From Zipacnadum sp036504235 (GTDB taxonomy: Bacteria; Armatimonadota; Zipacnadia; Zipacnadales; Zipacnadaceae), in contig DASXVN010000040.1 in the NCBI GenBank assembly GCA_036504235.1, forward strand, positions 94,996 to 158,995: 64,000 nucleotides of DNA, in the 5' to 3' direction. The notes beneath the pieces were generated by a model. That model had not been told where the DNA came from and did not search any database. It saw only the letters and a list, made by a program, of their open reading frames with translations. Shown piece by piece: positions 27,674 through 36,565 of this stretch. The position numbers and the translations under genes are program-made. Position 1 is the first letter of the stretch, and every line of letters begins with the position of its first letter.

Positions 27674-28080
27674 CGGCCCCTCACCCCCACGGCGGTGCTC
27701 AGGCTCTGCCGCCCGGCGCTCAGCCGCATCTCCACCAGCGAGCCCGCCACCGCGAACTGCGGCCGGACGCCCGGATAGAAGCGGTTATCGGCGCCGCTGC
27801 GGACCGTGCCGCCGCGCGCGCTATTGTAGGCGTAGCGCGTCTCGCCCGGCCCGGAGACCGTCAGCCCATCCCCGCCGCCACTGATCGCCCCCGCCCCGCG
27901 CACGTCCGTGGAGACATCCTGCAGAAGCAGCGCCAGGGCGGTCGTCGCGCTCGCCGCCTCGCCCTGCGGCGCGAAAATGCGGTCGGTGGCGAATACCAGG
28001 CGCAGGAAGACGCTCAGGACAATCGTGAGAATGGTGATGGAGGCCAGCACCTCCACCAGCGTGTTGCCGCGGCGGGTCAT
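27670..28080 (-). CDS. GspJ/PilW-like minor pseudopilin
   Basis: 136 residues. Leader MTRRGNTLVEVLASITILTIVLSVFLRLVF, with Gly at -1 and Glu at +5. After the helix comes a beta-rich head of about 90 residues (LLLQDVSTDVRGAG, RYAYNSARGGTVR) resembling GspJ or PilW. It would sit in the pseudopilus tip complex with the two neighbours. It overlaps both adjacent genes by 4 bases. The exact subunit name is not secure because the minor pseudopilins are weakly conserved. Confidence 0.7.
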   Translation of the reverse strand: MTRRGNTLVEVLASITILTIVLSVFLRLVFATDRIFAPQGEAASATTALALLLQDVSTDVRGAGAISGGGDGLTVSGPGETRYAYNSARGGTVRSGADNRFYPGVRPQFAVAGSLVEMRLSAGRQSLSTAVGVRGR

Positions 28081-28466
28081 CCTCCCCCACCTCCCGCGAC
28101 GATAGCGGTCAGCGAGACAGTCCCCGCGGGAGCCAGTTCGTCCGCCGGCCAGTGCACGGTGGCGGTGAGTTGACGGGTGCCGCCCACGGGTCCGGCAGTC
28201 ACGGCCAAGGTGCCCGCTAGCGACGCCTGTCCAGCCACCGCGAAAGCCCGCTCGCCCAGACCCGGCGCTCCGGCGAGGCGCAGACGCTCAATCTGCTCCT
28301 GGCAGGCGCCGACCGCGGCCAGGCGGCGTTCCTGGGCCAGTTCGGCCCGGCTGCCCTGGAGATACCCGCGCAAGGCGACGCTCAGGCACATGGTCAGCAG
28401 CCCCAGGGCCACCACCGTCGAAATCAGCGTCGCTCCCCGCGACGGGCCGAGCCGGAAGACGCTCAC
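28077..28466 (-). CDS. GspI/PilV-like minor pseudopilin
   Basis: 129 residues. Leader SRGATLISTVVALGLLTMCLSVALRGY, with Gly at -1 but Ser rather than Glu at +5. The helix continues into AELAQERRLAAVGACQEQIERLRLAG, then a short beta head and a poly-Gly end. By position between GspE and the GspJ-like gene it resembles GspI/PilV, though the loss of Glu5 is unusual for that subunit. It overlaps both neighbours by 4 bases. Confidence 0.65.
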   Translation of the reverse strand: MSVFRLGPSRGATLISTVVALGLLTMCLSVALRGYLQGSRAELAQERRLAAVGACQEQIERLRLAGAPGLGERAFAVAGQASLAGTLAVTAGPVGGTRQLTATVHWPADELAPAGTVSLTAIVAGGGGG

Positions 28467-30004
28467 GCGAGGTCTCGCCTCCCCAAGACCCGCCGCAACT
28501 CAGCGACGGTTGTTTGCCCGGCGCGGACCTTGGCCAGACCGTCCTCCCACAGGCCGCCGACCGACTCGCGCCCGGCGAGGTCCTCCAGTTCCGGCAGCGG
28601 GCGGCAGGCCAGCACCGCCTCGCGCATCTCGCGGCTGACCGGGAGCAGCGCGAACAGCCCCGTGCGCCCGAAATAGCCGGTGCCCTCGCAGCGCGCACAC
28701 CCCGCCCCCCCGCGCAGGTCGCCCGCCACGTCGGCGCTGGTCAGCCCCGCGCCGGCCAGGTCCTCCTCGCTCGGCGCGGCGAACGCGCCGCACTCCGCGC
28801 AGACCATCCTCACCAGGCGCTGGGACAGCACCGCAGTGACACTGGAGGCGACCAGGTACGGCTCCACGCCGATCTGCGCCAGGCGGGTGAAGACGCCCGC
28901 CGCGGAGGGCGCGTGGACCGTGGACAGCACCAGATGCCCGGTCAGCCCGGCCTGCACGGCGATGTGCGCGGTCTCCGCGTCGCGAATCTCGCCGACCATA
29001 ATCACCTGCGGGTCCTGGCGCAGGACGCTGCGCAGCCCCTCGGCGAAGTCCAGGCCCACGGGGCGATTGACCTCGGTCTGGTCCACCCCGGCCAGGTCCA
29101 GCTCGACCGGCTCCTCCACGGTGGCCAGGGAGCGGTCGGATTCGCGCTCGCGCAGATAGGCCAGCGCGGTATACATCGTGGTGGTCTTGCCGGAGCCGGC
29201 CGGGCCGGTGAGCAGCAGCGTGCCCTGCGGCTGATCGAGGCGCTCGCGGAACGCCGCGGCGACCGCCGGGGCCATGCCCAGCGCGTCCAGGTCCAGCAGC
29301 GCCTGGCCGGGGTCGAAGAGCCGGACGGTGAGCTTCTCGCCGTGGACAGTGGGCAGCACGGTAAAGCGCAGGTCCACCTGCCGCCCGGCCACGGACATGA
29401 CCGCGGCCCCCGTCTGGGCGACGGCGTGCTGGAAGGTCTGCATCCCGCCGAGGACTTTGAGCCGCCCTACCACCCGCTGCGCCACCGCCGCCGGGAAGCT
29501 CGCCACGGCCCGCAGGCTGCCGTCAATACGCAGCCGCACGGTGGCCGCCGCGGACCCGGGCTGCAGGTGCAGGTCGGTGGCCCGGCGCAGCACCGCCTGA
29601 GTCAGCAGCAGGTCCGCGATGACGCCCGCCTGCGGCGGGTCCAGCTCCGCCAAGCTCCCCAGGGCCTTCTCCAGCTCGTCGTCGGTAAGGGCGCCCCGGA
29701 AGCTCTCATCCTGATAAAGGCGCGCCCGCTGGGCCGCGGCGCTGATCAGCGACTGCGCCCAGGCCGCCTCCGCGGGTTTCAGGCCGCCGATCACCCACAT
29801 GGGCCGCTCGCCGCCGATGGCGATAGACAGCTTGCGCCCGCGCGGCTCCCAGGACACGCCGGCTACCTCCTGATACGAAACCGCCTGCATCTGGGGGTCC
29901 GCCGGCACCACCCCGTGCTGCGTCAGGGCCATGCCCTCCGGCGCGAGATGCAATTCATAATGGCTGCCCGCAAAGTGCTCCGAGGTCTCCAATAGTACCG
30001 ACAT
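28463..30004 (-). CDS. gspE: Type II secretion/pilus assembly ATPase GspE-like
   Basis: 513 residues. The ATPase core is complete: Walker A GPAGSGKT at 267-274 (Ala replaces the usual Thr), Asp box around VEEPVEL, Walker B VIMVGEIRD, His box GLTGHLVLSTVHAPSA, and the tetracysteine zinc site (CAECG and CARCEG). It would power assembly of the pseudopilus from the cytoplasm. The first 100 residues do not look like the usual GspE N-terminal domain; HYELHLAPEGMALTQ ... VSYQEVAGVSWEPRGRKLSIAIG reads more like a small PH-like beta sandwich. It is followed by seven pilin genes overlapping each other. An 80-base gap with a palindromic repeat separates it from GspF upstream. Confidence 0.92.
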   Translation of the reverse strand: MSVLLETSEHFAGSHYELHLAPEGMALTQHGVVPADPQMQAVSYQEVAGVSWEPRGRKLSIAIGGERPMWVIGGLKPAEAAWAQSLISAAAQRARLYQDESFRGALTDDELEKALGSLAELDPPQAGVIADLLLTQAVLRRATDLHLQPGSAAATVRLRIDGSLRAVASFPAAVAQRVVGRLKVLGGMQTFQHAVAQTGAAVMSVAGRQVDLRFTVLPTVHGEKLTVRLFDPGQALLDLDALGMAPAVAAAFRERLDQPQGTLLLTGPAGSGKTTTMYTALAYLRERESDRSLATVEEPVELDLAGVDQTEVNRPVGLDFAEGLRSVLRQDPQVIMVGEIRDAETAHIAVQAGLTGHLVLSTVHAPSAAGVFTRLAQIGVEPYLVASSVTAVLSQRLVRMVCAECGAFAAPSEEDLAGAGLTSADVAGDLRGGAGCARCEGTGYFGRTGLFALLPVSREMREAVLACRPLPELEDLAGRESVGGLWEDGLAKVRAGQTTVAELRRVLGRRDLA

Positions 30005-30038
30005 GAGCTACCTCCCTAAGAATCGCGGCTGCTCTATA

Positions 30039-30083
30039 CCCCCTCTCCTGCGAGGAGAGGGGGCAGGGGGTGAGGCCCCCCGG
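30039..30083. repeat. REP-like palindromic element, copy 2
   Basis: CCCCCTCTCCT, loop GCG, AGGAGAGGGGG at 30039-30063, then CAGGGGGTGAGGCC. The stem is identical to the copy at 587-611. It lies between the GspF and GspE genes of one operon, so it could reduce or tune expression of the downstream genes. Confidence 0.8.
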
Positions 30084-31295
30084 TTAGGAACTCAGCAGGT
30101 GGAGGACGGAAACCAGCGGCATCCACATGCCCATGGCGACGATGCCGATGATTAAGCCCAGCCCCACGACGACCAGGGGACCGGCCAGCATTAGCCAGTA
30201 ACGGGACTGCAGGCCCACGGCGCGACGATAGTCAATCTCCATCTCGGCCAGCGTCGGCGGCAAAGTGCCACTGGTCTCGGCGGCGGCCAGCGAGAAAACG
30301 AAGGGCTCCGGCAGCAGCGGGCTGCCGCGCAGGCTCTCGCTCAGGCTGCCGCCCTGGGTGAGGGCCTCCTGAGCGTGCCGCATCGCCAGCCGGACGTTGG
30401 GGCTGCCCGACGAGTCTCCCGCCAGGCGCACCGCCTGTGGCACCGGAACCCGCGCCAGCAGCAGCAGCCGCAGCGTGGCCGCGGTCCGCGCCAGCGCTGC
30501 CGAGAGCGCGATCTTGCCGAACAACGGCACCGGGAACCCCAGTGGCCGCACCGTCAACTGGCCCAGGCTCACCCGCTGGCGCAGATAGTAGGCAACAGCT
30601 GCCACGAGGAGCACAAAGGGAAGCGTCCACCCGCCGTGGACCATGAAGGACGACCAGCCCATCACCCACCGGGTCACCATCGGGAATTCTTCCTCTTTCA
30701 TCCCTAGTTCCTTATAAAGCTGCAGGAACTTGGGGAGGATGAAGACGGCGAGGAAGGTAGTGGTAACAATCAGCAGCGCGCCGACGAAAATCAGCAGGAA
30801 GACGGGGTAGGCAAAAGGCAGCGCGAGGTCCGCGCCGAGGCGCAGCAGGTCGCGCTGGTGGTCGGCCAGGGAACGCAGGGCCGCGACCAGATCGCCGGAG
30901 GTCTCCCCCGCCGCGACCGTGTTGGTCACCACCTCGGCGAAGACCTGCGGCTGCTCGGCCATGGCCTCACTGAGCCGCACCCCCTGGCTGACGCGCTCCG
31001 CCAGGAAGCCCAGGCAGCGGGAGGCGCGGGGCGAGGAGGTCTCAAAGGCCAGCCGCCGCAGCGCCTCGCTCAGCTCCATCCCTTGGGCGAGCAGCGCGGC
31101 CAGTTGCTCGTAGACGGCGGTCAGTTGCGTCTCGCGGACCCGGGGGAGGCGCACCGGGGCCGCGGCGACCTCGCCCGCACCAGTCACGGTGAGGCCCTGG
31201 TCGTGGAGGTGGAAGAGGATGGCGGGCAAGGACGCGCCCTCTACAGAGCGGCGCGAGCCCGGCTGGTCGGCGGTGGAGTACCAGAATCTGGACAT
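30084..31295 (-). CDS. gspF: Type II secretion/pilus inner-membrane protein GspF-like
   Basis: 403 residues, the usual GspF/PilC length. It has the two T2SSF domains, each with the VFSLAAAETSGTLPPTLAEM or VVTNTVAAGETSGDLVAALRS type of segment (AxGExSG motif), and three predicted membrane helices: ALPFAYPVFLLIFVGALLIVTTTFLAVFI, GGWTLPFVLLVAAVAYYL and the C-terminal WLMLAGPLVVVGLGLIIGIVAM. It forms the inner-membrane platform for the GspE motor. It is the first gene of the operon, with a TATAAT box about 40 bases upstream of the ATG. Confidence 0.92.
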   Translation of the reverse strand: MSRFWYSTADQPGSRRSVEGASLPAILFHLHDQGLTVTGAGEVAAAPVRLPRVRETQLTAVYEQLAALLAQGMELSEALRRLAFETSSPRASRCLGFLAERVSQGVRLSEAMAEQPQVFAEVVTNTVAAGETSGDLVAALRSLADHQRDLLRLGADLALPFAYPVFLLIFVGALLIVTTTFLAVFILPKFLQLYKELGMKEEEFPMVTRWVMGWSSFMVHGGWTLPFVLLVAAVAYYLRQRVSLGQLTVRPLGFPVPLFGKIALSAALARTAATLRLLLLARVPVPQAVRLAGDSSGSPNVRLAMRHAQEALTQGGSLSESLRGSPLLPEPFVFSLAAAETSGTLPPTLAEMEIDYRRAVGLQSRYWLMLAGPLVVVGLGLIIGIVAMGMWMPLVSVLHLLSS

Positions 31296-31317
31296 GCGGC
31301 GATCTCCCTTCCCCGAG

Positions 31318-31356
31318 GTGATCGTACAACGATATTATACGTTCGCTGGCGATCAC
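31318..31356 (-). promoter_or_regulatory. Promoter -10 and surrounding dyad for the secretion operon
   Basis: On the minus strand a perfect TATAAT (complement of 31334-31339) lies 39 bases upstream of the GspF start codon. No strong -35 is visible at 16-18 bases. A 7-bp inverted repeat, GTGATCG at 31318-31324 and CGATCAC at 31350-31356, is centred exactly on the -10 box. The rest of the 248-base spacer towards the macroglobulin gene is AT-rich (for example AAAAATATATAGGAATTATAAAC near 31374-31397) and probably carries the divergent promoter. Confidence 0.5.
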
Positions 31357-31543
31357 TAAAACCCTCTGCGAGGAAAAATATATAGGAATTATAAACTACC
31401 GCCTTGCCCTCGGGTCCCTTTCCGATGGCGAACAATATGACTAGACGCGATATTTCCCCTCCGAACGCGCCCCAGCGGGGAACCACTCGGACATGCCTGG
31501 AGTCAAAGAGCCGACGCCAACGAACCGCTCAGGAGGAACCACC

Positions 31544-34500
31544 ATGCGGACACTGTCAGGTGTACCTAGTCAGTCGCAACCGTGGATCTGGGTCGCGGTG
31601 CTGGTCCTCGCCCTGCTCGGGCTCGTCCCCACGCTCGCCCAGAACACGACGCTCAGCCCCCTCGGCATCACCGTCGTTGGCTCCACGACCTTCCTCACCG
31701 ACAGCCCGGCCTCGCTCCGGGTGGTCGTCTTCAACCACCAGCTCCAGAAGCCGGTCGCAGATGCGCTGGTCTCGCTGCGCCTCAGCGGCGCGGGCGGGGC
31801 GGCGCGGCTCCTGGTGGGCCGCACCGACGAGCGCGGCACCCTGGAGGCGAGCTTCCGCATCCCCGCGCTGGACCCCGGCGAATACACGCTGACCGTCAGC
31901 GCCGTCTCCGGCGGTTTCCGCGAGGAAACCGAGCAGAAAGTCCGGCTCACTCGCGGTTACCGGGTGCTGCTGACCACCGACAAGCCGCTCTACCAGCCCG
32001 GCCAGGTCATGCACCTGCGCGCCCTGGCCCTGCGCCGGCCCGACCTCAAGGCCGTCTCCGGCGAACCGCTGACGATTGAGGTCTCCGACGCCAAGGGCAA
32101 CAAGGTCTTCAAGCGCACGCTGAAGACCACTGCTTTCGGCCTGGCCTTCACCGATTTCCAGCTCGCCGACGAGGTCAACATGGGGCGCTACACGGTCCGC
32201 GCGATCCTCGCCGACCAGCCCACCGAAAAGACCGTCACCGTCCAGCGCTACGTCCTGCCCAAGTTCAAGGTGACCCTGACCCCCGACCGGAGCTTCTACC
32301 TCCCCGGCAGCCGCGTGGAGGGCAAGCTGCAAGCCGACTACTTCTTCGGCAAGCCCGTCGCCGGGGCGCAGGTGAGCATCGTCGTCAAGACCTTCGACGT
32401 CGAGTATACCGACATTGCGCGCCTGGAGGGCAAGACGGACGCCGAGGGCGCGTACCGCTTTGACCTGACGCTCCCGCCGCAATTCGTCGGCCAGCCGCTG
32501 GAGCAGGGGCAGGCCTTCCTGCAGTTTGACGCCCAGGTCACCGACACCGCCGAGCACCAGGAGAGCGTTACCAAGACCTCGACCGTCGCCGCCGCCCCAC
32601 TCACGATCAACGCGGTGCCGGAGGCGGGCGAGATCATTCCCGGTCAGGAGAACCAGGTGTTCCTGCTGGTCTCCTCCCCGGACGGCAAGCCCCTGCCGGC
32701 CACCGTCACCGTGCTCTCTGCCCAGACGCAGGGCGACACGGAGATCGCGGTCGCGGATAAGACCCTCACCACCGACGCGCTCGGCGTGGCCACGCTCCGC
32801 CTGCGGCCCGCCGCGCCGACCGCCGACGCCGACCGCTGGGGCGGCTGGTCGCCGCCGCTAGTACTCAAGCTCCGCGCCGTCACCGCCGCGGGCGACAGTC
32901 TGGAGCGGGAGATCAGCCTGGACAGCCGCCCGCAGCCCGGCGGCAGCCTGCTGCTGCGGGCCGACCGCGCGCTGTACTCGGTCGGCGACCAGCTCACCGC
33001 CACCATCTACTCCTCACCGACGAGCGGCACGGTCTACTTTGACCTAATCAAGGACCAGCAGACCATGCTCACCCGCGCCGCGGAGGTCCATGACGGCCAG
33101 GCGCGGATCACGCTGCCGCTGACCCCGGAGCTGTCCGGGACGGTCTACCTGAGCGCCTACCGGATCATGCCGGACAACAACATCGTACGCGACACCCGGC
33201 CGCTGTTCGTCGAGCCGGCCAGTGACTTGCAGATCAAAATCGGCGCCGACCAGTCCACCTATCTCCCCGGCAAGCCCGCGCGGCTCGCCTTCACCGTCAC
33301 CAACAGCGAGGGCGCGCCGGTCGCCGCGGCGCTGGGCATCAACGTCGTGGATGAGTCCGTCTTTGCCCTGCAAGAGCTGCAGCCGGGGATGGAGAAGGTC
33401 TACTTCTACCTGGAGCAGGAGCTGCTCAAGCCGCGCTACGAGATTCATACCGTGGAGCTGCCCACGCTGATCTCCGCGCCGCTGCCCGGTCCAGGGCCGA
33501 TTGTCCCGCTCGCCGAGGACGCCCCCCGCCAGCAGGCGGCGCGGCTGGTCTTCGCGGCGGCAACGCTGCCGGAGCTGCCCAGCTTCTTCGTCAACACCTA
33601 CACCGACCGCCTCGCCAAAGCCCGCCAGGAGTGGACCAAAGCGCTGCAGCCGATCGTTGAGCATATCCAGAAGGCGCTGGAGGCCTACCGCAACGACCAC
33701 GACGGCAACCCGCCGACCACCGAGCAGGGCGTCTCCGAGCTGCTCCGCACCGGCTACCTGAAGGCCCCGGACCTGATGGACCCTTGGGGCAATCGCCTCA
33801 AGGTCTCCCCCGCCCCCGGCCAGGGTGACCGCATGTACCAGGCGGTCGTCTTCTCGCTCGGCCCGGACGCCAAGCCCGACACCGAGGACGACCTCTACGT
33901 CTACACCTACAACCCGGATTACGCCTTCGCCACCGCCGACGATGCGCGGCAAGGGCGCTGGGGCCGGGGCGGCGGCGGCTTCGCCGGCGGGATCATGTTC
34001 GACAAGGGAGCGCTCGGGGCCCAGGGTCCCGCGGGGGCGGCAGGCGCTCCGATGCCCATGGCCGCGCCCGCGGGGCCGGGAGTACCGCCGGTCGCGTTCA
34101 ACAGCGGGGTGGTCACCGCGACCCCGGCCCTCCCCGCCAAGGAGACCGTGCGCGTGCGCCAGTTCTTCCCAGAGACTATGTTCACCGAGCCGGCGCTGAT
34201 CACCGGCGCGGACGGCAAGGCCACGCTCACCGTGCCCATGGCCGACTCCATCACCACCTGGCGGCTGACCGCGCTGGCCAACTCCGCGGCCGGGCAGCTG
34301 GGCTCCACCACCGCCGGCCTGCGCTGCTTCCAGGACTTCTTCATTGACCTGGACCTGCCGGTGGCCCTCACCGCAGGCGACCAGGTCTCCGTCCCGGTGG
34401 CGATCTACAACTACCTCGCCGAGCCGCAGAAGGTGCGCCTGGAGATCACCCCGGCAGACTGGTTTGACCTCAAGTCCGAGCCGACGGTCGAGATGGAGGT

Positions 34501-36265
34501 CGCGCCCAACAACGTGAGCGTCAAGTACTTCACGATTGTCGCCCGGCGGCTCGGCGACCACCAGCTCACCGTCCACGCGCTGGGCGCGAAGATGAGCGAC
34601 GCGATCACCCGGGATATCCGCATCGAGCCGGACGGCAAGCGGATCGAGGCCGCGGTCAGCGACCGGCTGGAGGGGACGGTCCAAAAGACGATCACCTTCC
34701 CCGCCGGGGCCCTCCCCGACGCCTCGCGCCTGTTCGTGAAGATCTACCCCGGCATCTTCAGCACGCTCGTGGAGGGTCTCGACGCCATCCTGCAGATGCC
34801 CTACGGCTGTTTTGAGCAGACCTCCTCCTCGACCTACCCGAACGTTCTGGCACTGGACTATATGAAGACGGTCGGCAAGACCACCCCGGAGGTGCAGATG
34901 AAAGCCGAGGGGTTCATCAACACCGGCTACCAGCGGCTGGTCTCCTTCGAGGTCCCCGGCGGCGGCTTCTCCTGGTTCGGCAACGCCCCCGCCAACCAAC
35001 TGCTCACCGCCTACGGCCTGATGGAGTTCCACGACATGGCGCGGGTGCATCCCGTGGACGAGAATCTGATCTCGCGCACCCAGGACTGGCTGGTCCAGCA
35101 GCAGCTCCCCAGCGGCGCGTGGAAGCGCGACGCCGAGTACATTGACGAGGGCCACTGGAGCCGCCTGCAGCTCCCGGACCTGCCGCCCACCGCCTACGTC
35201 GCCTGGGGCCTGGCTGCCTCCGGCTACAAGGGCCCCGCGCTGGACCGGGCGCTCGGCTACCTCCTGGAGAACCGCAAGCTGGCCAAGGACCCGTACGTCC
35301 TGGCGCTACTCGCCAACGCCCTGGTCTCCACGGACAACGCCCTGCACGGCGGGAAGCTGGCCGCCACCACAGTGGAGGTGCTCGACTCGCTCCGGGCGCT
35401 GGCCAAGCGCGAGAACGGAAAGATGTGGTGGGAGACCGAGATGACCGGCTTCACCCATAGCAGCGGCGCGCAGGCCGATCTGGAGACGACCGGCATGGCG
35501 GCGGTGGCCTTTGTCACCTCCGGCCAGGACCCGGCCGTCACCGGCGAGATTCTCAACTACCTGCTCGCCAACAAGGACCCACGCGGCACCTGGGGCTCGA
35601 CCCAGGCCACCGTCCTGGCCCTGCGCGCGCTGGTGCTGAGCGTCGGCGCCGCCACCACCAAGGTCAGCGGCACGGTGGACGTCCTGGTCAACGGCCAGCC
35701 GGTCGGCAAGCACCAGCTCACCCCGGAGAACACCGACGTGGTCTGGCAGGTGGACTGCCGGCCGCAGCTCAAGACCGGCGCGAACCAGGTGGAGCTGCGC
35801 TTCGCCGGCGAGGGCACGACGCTCTACCAGATCGTCTCGCGCTACTACCTACCCTGGGAGCGCATCGCCCAGCCCCAGCAGGAGGCGCTGAGCATTAAGC
35901 TCGACTACGACAAGACCAAACTGGCGACCAACGATGAGGTGACGGCCACGGCGACCGTACAGAACAACCTCAGCGGCGCGGCCGGCATGGTCGTGGTGGA
36001 CCTGGGCATTCCGCCGGGCTTCACCCCCAACTACGAGGACCTCGACGCCCTGGTCAAGGCGGGCCGGATCAGCAAGTACAACCCGACCAGCCGCCAGATC
36101 ATCGTCTACCTGGAGAAGCTCGGCGCCGGGCAGAAGCTGCAGTTCTCCTACCGGCTCAAGGCCCGCTTCCCGATCCGCGCGCAGACGCCAGTGACCACGG
36201 CCTACGAGTACTACAACCCCGACCACCGAGCAGAAGCGGCTCCGCGGCTGCTGGAGGTGGAGTGA
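31544..36265 (+). CDS. Alpha-2-macroglobulin with GspG-like domain in the bait-region position
   Basis: 1,573 residues from the ATG at 31544, chosen because AGGAGG lies just upstream and a signal peptide follows (LVPTLAQ cleavage). There is no lipobox. Order: MG1-MG4 beta domains (MG2 signature TDKPLYQPGQVMHLRALAL near 145); bait-region domain (DRALYSVGDQLTATI, INVVDESVFALQ near 600); then, at about 690-790, a GspG C-terminal-like domain (YRNDHDGNPPTTEQG, DPWGN at 746-750, SLGPD); a Gly/Pro-rich linker; the PF00207 region (RQFFPETMFTEPAL near 870); the thioester domain with GCFEQ, Cys1089 and Gln1092; and a C-terminal receptor-binding-like domain. Macroglobulins trap proteases through bait cleavage and thioester attachment. 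This one is divergent from the pseudopilus operon. Confidence 0.88.
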   Translation: MRTLSGVPSQSQPWIWVAVLVLALLGLVPTLAQNTTLSPLGITVVGSTTFLTDSPASLRVVVFNHQLQKPVADALVSLRLSGAGGAARLLVGRTDERGTLEASFRIPALDPGEYTLTVSAVSGGFREETEQKVRLTRGYRVLLTTDKPLYQPGQVMHLRALALRRPDLKAVSGEPLTIEVSDAKGNKVFKRTLKTTAFGLAFTDFQLADEVNMGRYTVRAILADQPTEKTVTVQRYVLPKFKVTLTPDRSFYLPGSRVEGKLQADYFFGKPVAGAQVSIVVKTFDVEYTDIARLEGKTDAEGAYRFDLTLPPQFVGQPLEQGQAFLQFDAQVTDTAEHQESVTKTSTVAAAPLTINAVPEAGEIIPGQENQVFLLVSSPDGKPLPATVTVLSAQTQGDTEIAVADKTLTTDALGVATLRLRPAAPTADADRWGGWSPPLVLKLRAVTAAGDSLEREISLDSRPQPGGSLLLRADRALYSVGDQLTATIYSSPTSGTVYFDLIKDQQTMLTRAAEVHDGQARITLPLTPELSGTVYLSAYRIMPDNNIVRDTRPLFVEPASDLQIKIGADQSTYLPGKPARLAFTVTNSEGAPVAAALGINVVDESVFALQELQPGMEKVYFYLEQELLKPRYEIHTVELPTLISAPLPGPGPIVPLAEDAPRQQAARLVFAAATLPELPSFFVNTYTDRLAKARQEWTKALQPIVEHIQKALEAYRNDHDGNPPTTEQGVSELLRTGYLKAPDLMDPWGNRLKVSPAPGQGDRMYQAVVFSLGPDAKPDTEDDLYVYTYNPDYAFATADDARQGRWGRGGGGFAGGIMFDKGALGAQGPAGAAGAPMPMAAPAGPGVPPVAFNSGVVTATPALPAKETVRVRQFFPETMFTEPALITGADGKATLTVPMADSITTWRLTALANSAAGQLGSTTAGLRCFQDFFIDLDLPVALTAGDQVSVPVAIYNYLAEPQKVRLEITPADWFDLKSEPTVEMEVAPNNVSVKYFTIVARRLGDHQLTVHALGAKMSDAITRDIRIEPDGKRIEAAVSDRLEGTVQKTITFPAGALPDASRLFVKIYPGIFSTLVEGLDAILQMPYGCFEQTSSSTYPNVLALDYMKTVGKTTPEVQMKAEGFINTGYQRLVSFEVPGGGFSWFGNAPANQLLTAYGLMEFHDMARVHPVDENLISRTQDWLVQQQLPSGAWKRDAEYIDEGHWSRLQLPDLPPTAYVAWGLAASGYKGPALDRALGYLLENRKLAKDPYVLALLANALVSTDNALHGGKLAATTVEVLDSLRALAKRENGKMWWETEMTGFTHSSGAQADLETTGMAAVAFVTSGQDPAVTGEILNYLLANKDPRGTWGSTQATVLALRALVLSVGAATTKVSGTVDVLVNGQPVGKHQLTPENTDVVWQVDCRPQLKTGANQVELRFAGEGTTLYQIVSRYYLPWERIAQPQQEALSIKLDYDKTKLATNDEVTATATVQNNLSGAAGMVVVDLGIPPGFTPNYEDLDALVKAGRISKYNPTSRQIIVYLEKLGAGQKLQFSYRLKARFPIRAQTPVTTAYEYYNPDHRAEAAPRLLEVE

Positions 36266-36282
36266 GGGAGGCGTGAGTTCGG

Positions 36283-36337
36283 CCTCACCTCCCCCCGGCC
36301 CCCCCTCTCCCGCGCCTTCGGCTTGGGCGAGGGGGGA
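36283..36337. repeat. REP-like palindromic element, copy 3, inverted
   Basis: CCTCACC is followed by a hairpin at 36301-36336 whose outer arms are CCCCCTC and GAGGGGG and whose loop is closed by GCC-TTCG-GC, a stable tetraloop. The CCTCACC tail precedes the stem, so this copy is reversed relative to the others. It starts 18 bases after the macroglobulin stop and could act as its terminator. Confidence 0.65.
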
Positions 36338-36415
36338 GTGACGGCTGCCGGCGGGAAGGACGGCGGAAGATAGACGTTTCCCTATCTCTCTCCCGCCTTT
36401 TGCTGTTGCCCTTCT

Positions 36416-36460
36416 CCCCTCTCCCCAGTCTGCGCGGGGAGAGGGGCCGGGGGTGAGGCC
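36416..36460. repeat. REP-like palindromic element, copy 4
   Basis: An 11-bp perfect stem, CCCCTCTCCCC at 36416-36426 and GGGGAGAGGGG at 36436-36446, with a 9-base loop, followed by CCGGGGGTGAGGCC. Same layout as copies 1, 2 and 5. Confidence 0.75.
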
Positions 36461-36565
36461 GGCCGGGCGCTGGGCGGGCTCCTCTCGCCCCCCGCCGCAG
36501 GAATCTCCCTCTTCCCCCGCGAACTCCTTCCCCGTCCTCACTGCCTCGCGGAGAAGGAGAAGCCC

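Larger units (their letters stand above)
36266..36565. other. Intergenic region with two REP-like hairpins
   Basis: 300 bases without a gene. It carries two G/C-rich hairpins of the dispersed family in opposite orientations (36283-36337 and 36416-36460) and the Shine-Dalgarno site of the next gene at its end. No clear promoter is visible. Confidence 0.6.

Noticed and set aside
33960..34100. Collagen-like Gly-x-x stretch (GAQGPAGAAGAP) in the macroglobulin
   Set aside because: Only a few triplets long and next to other Gly/Pro-rich sequence; better read as a flexible linker.
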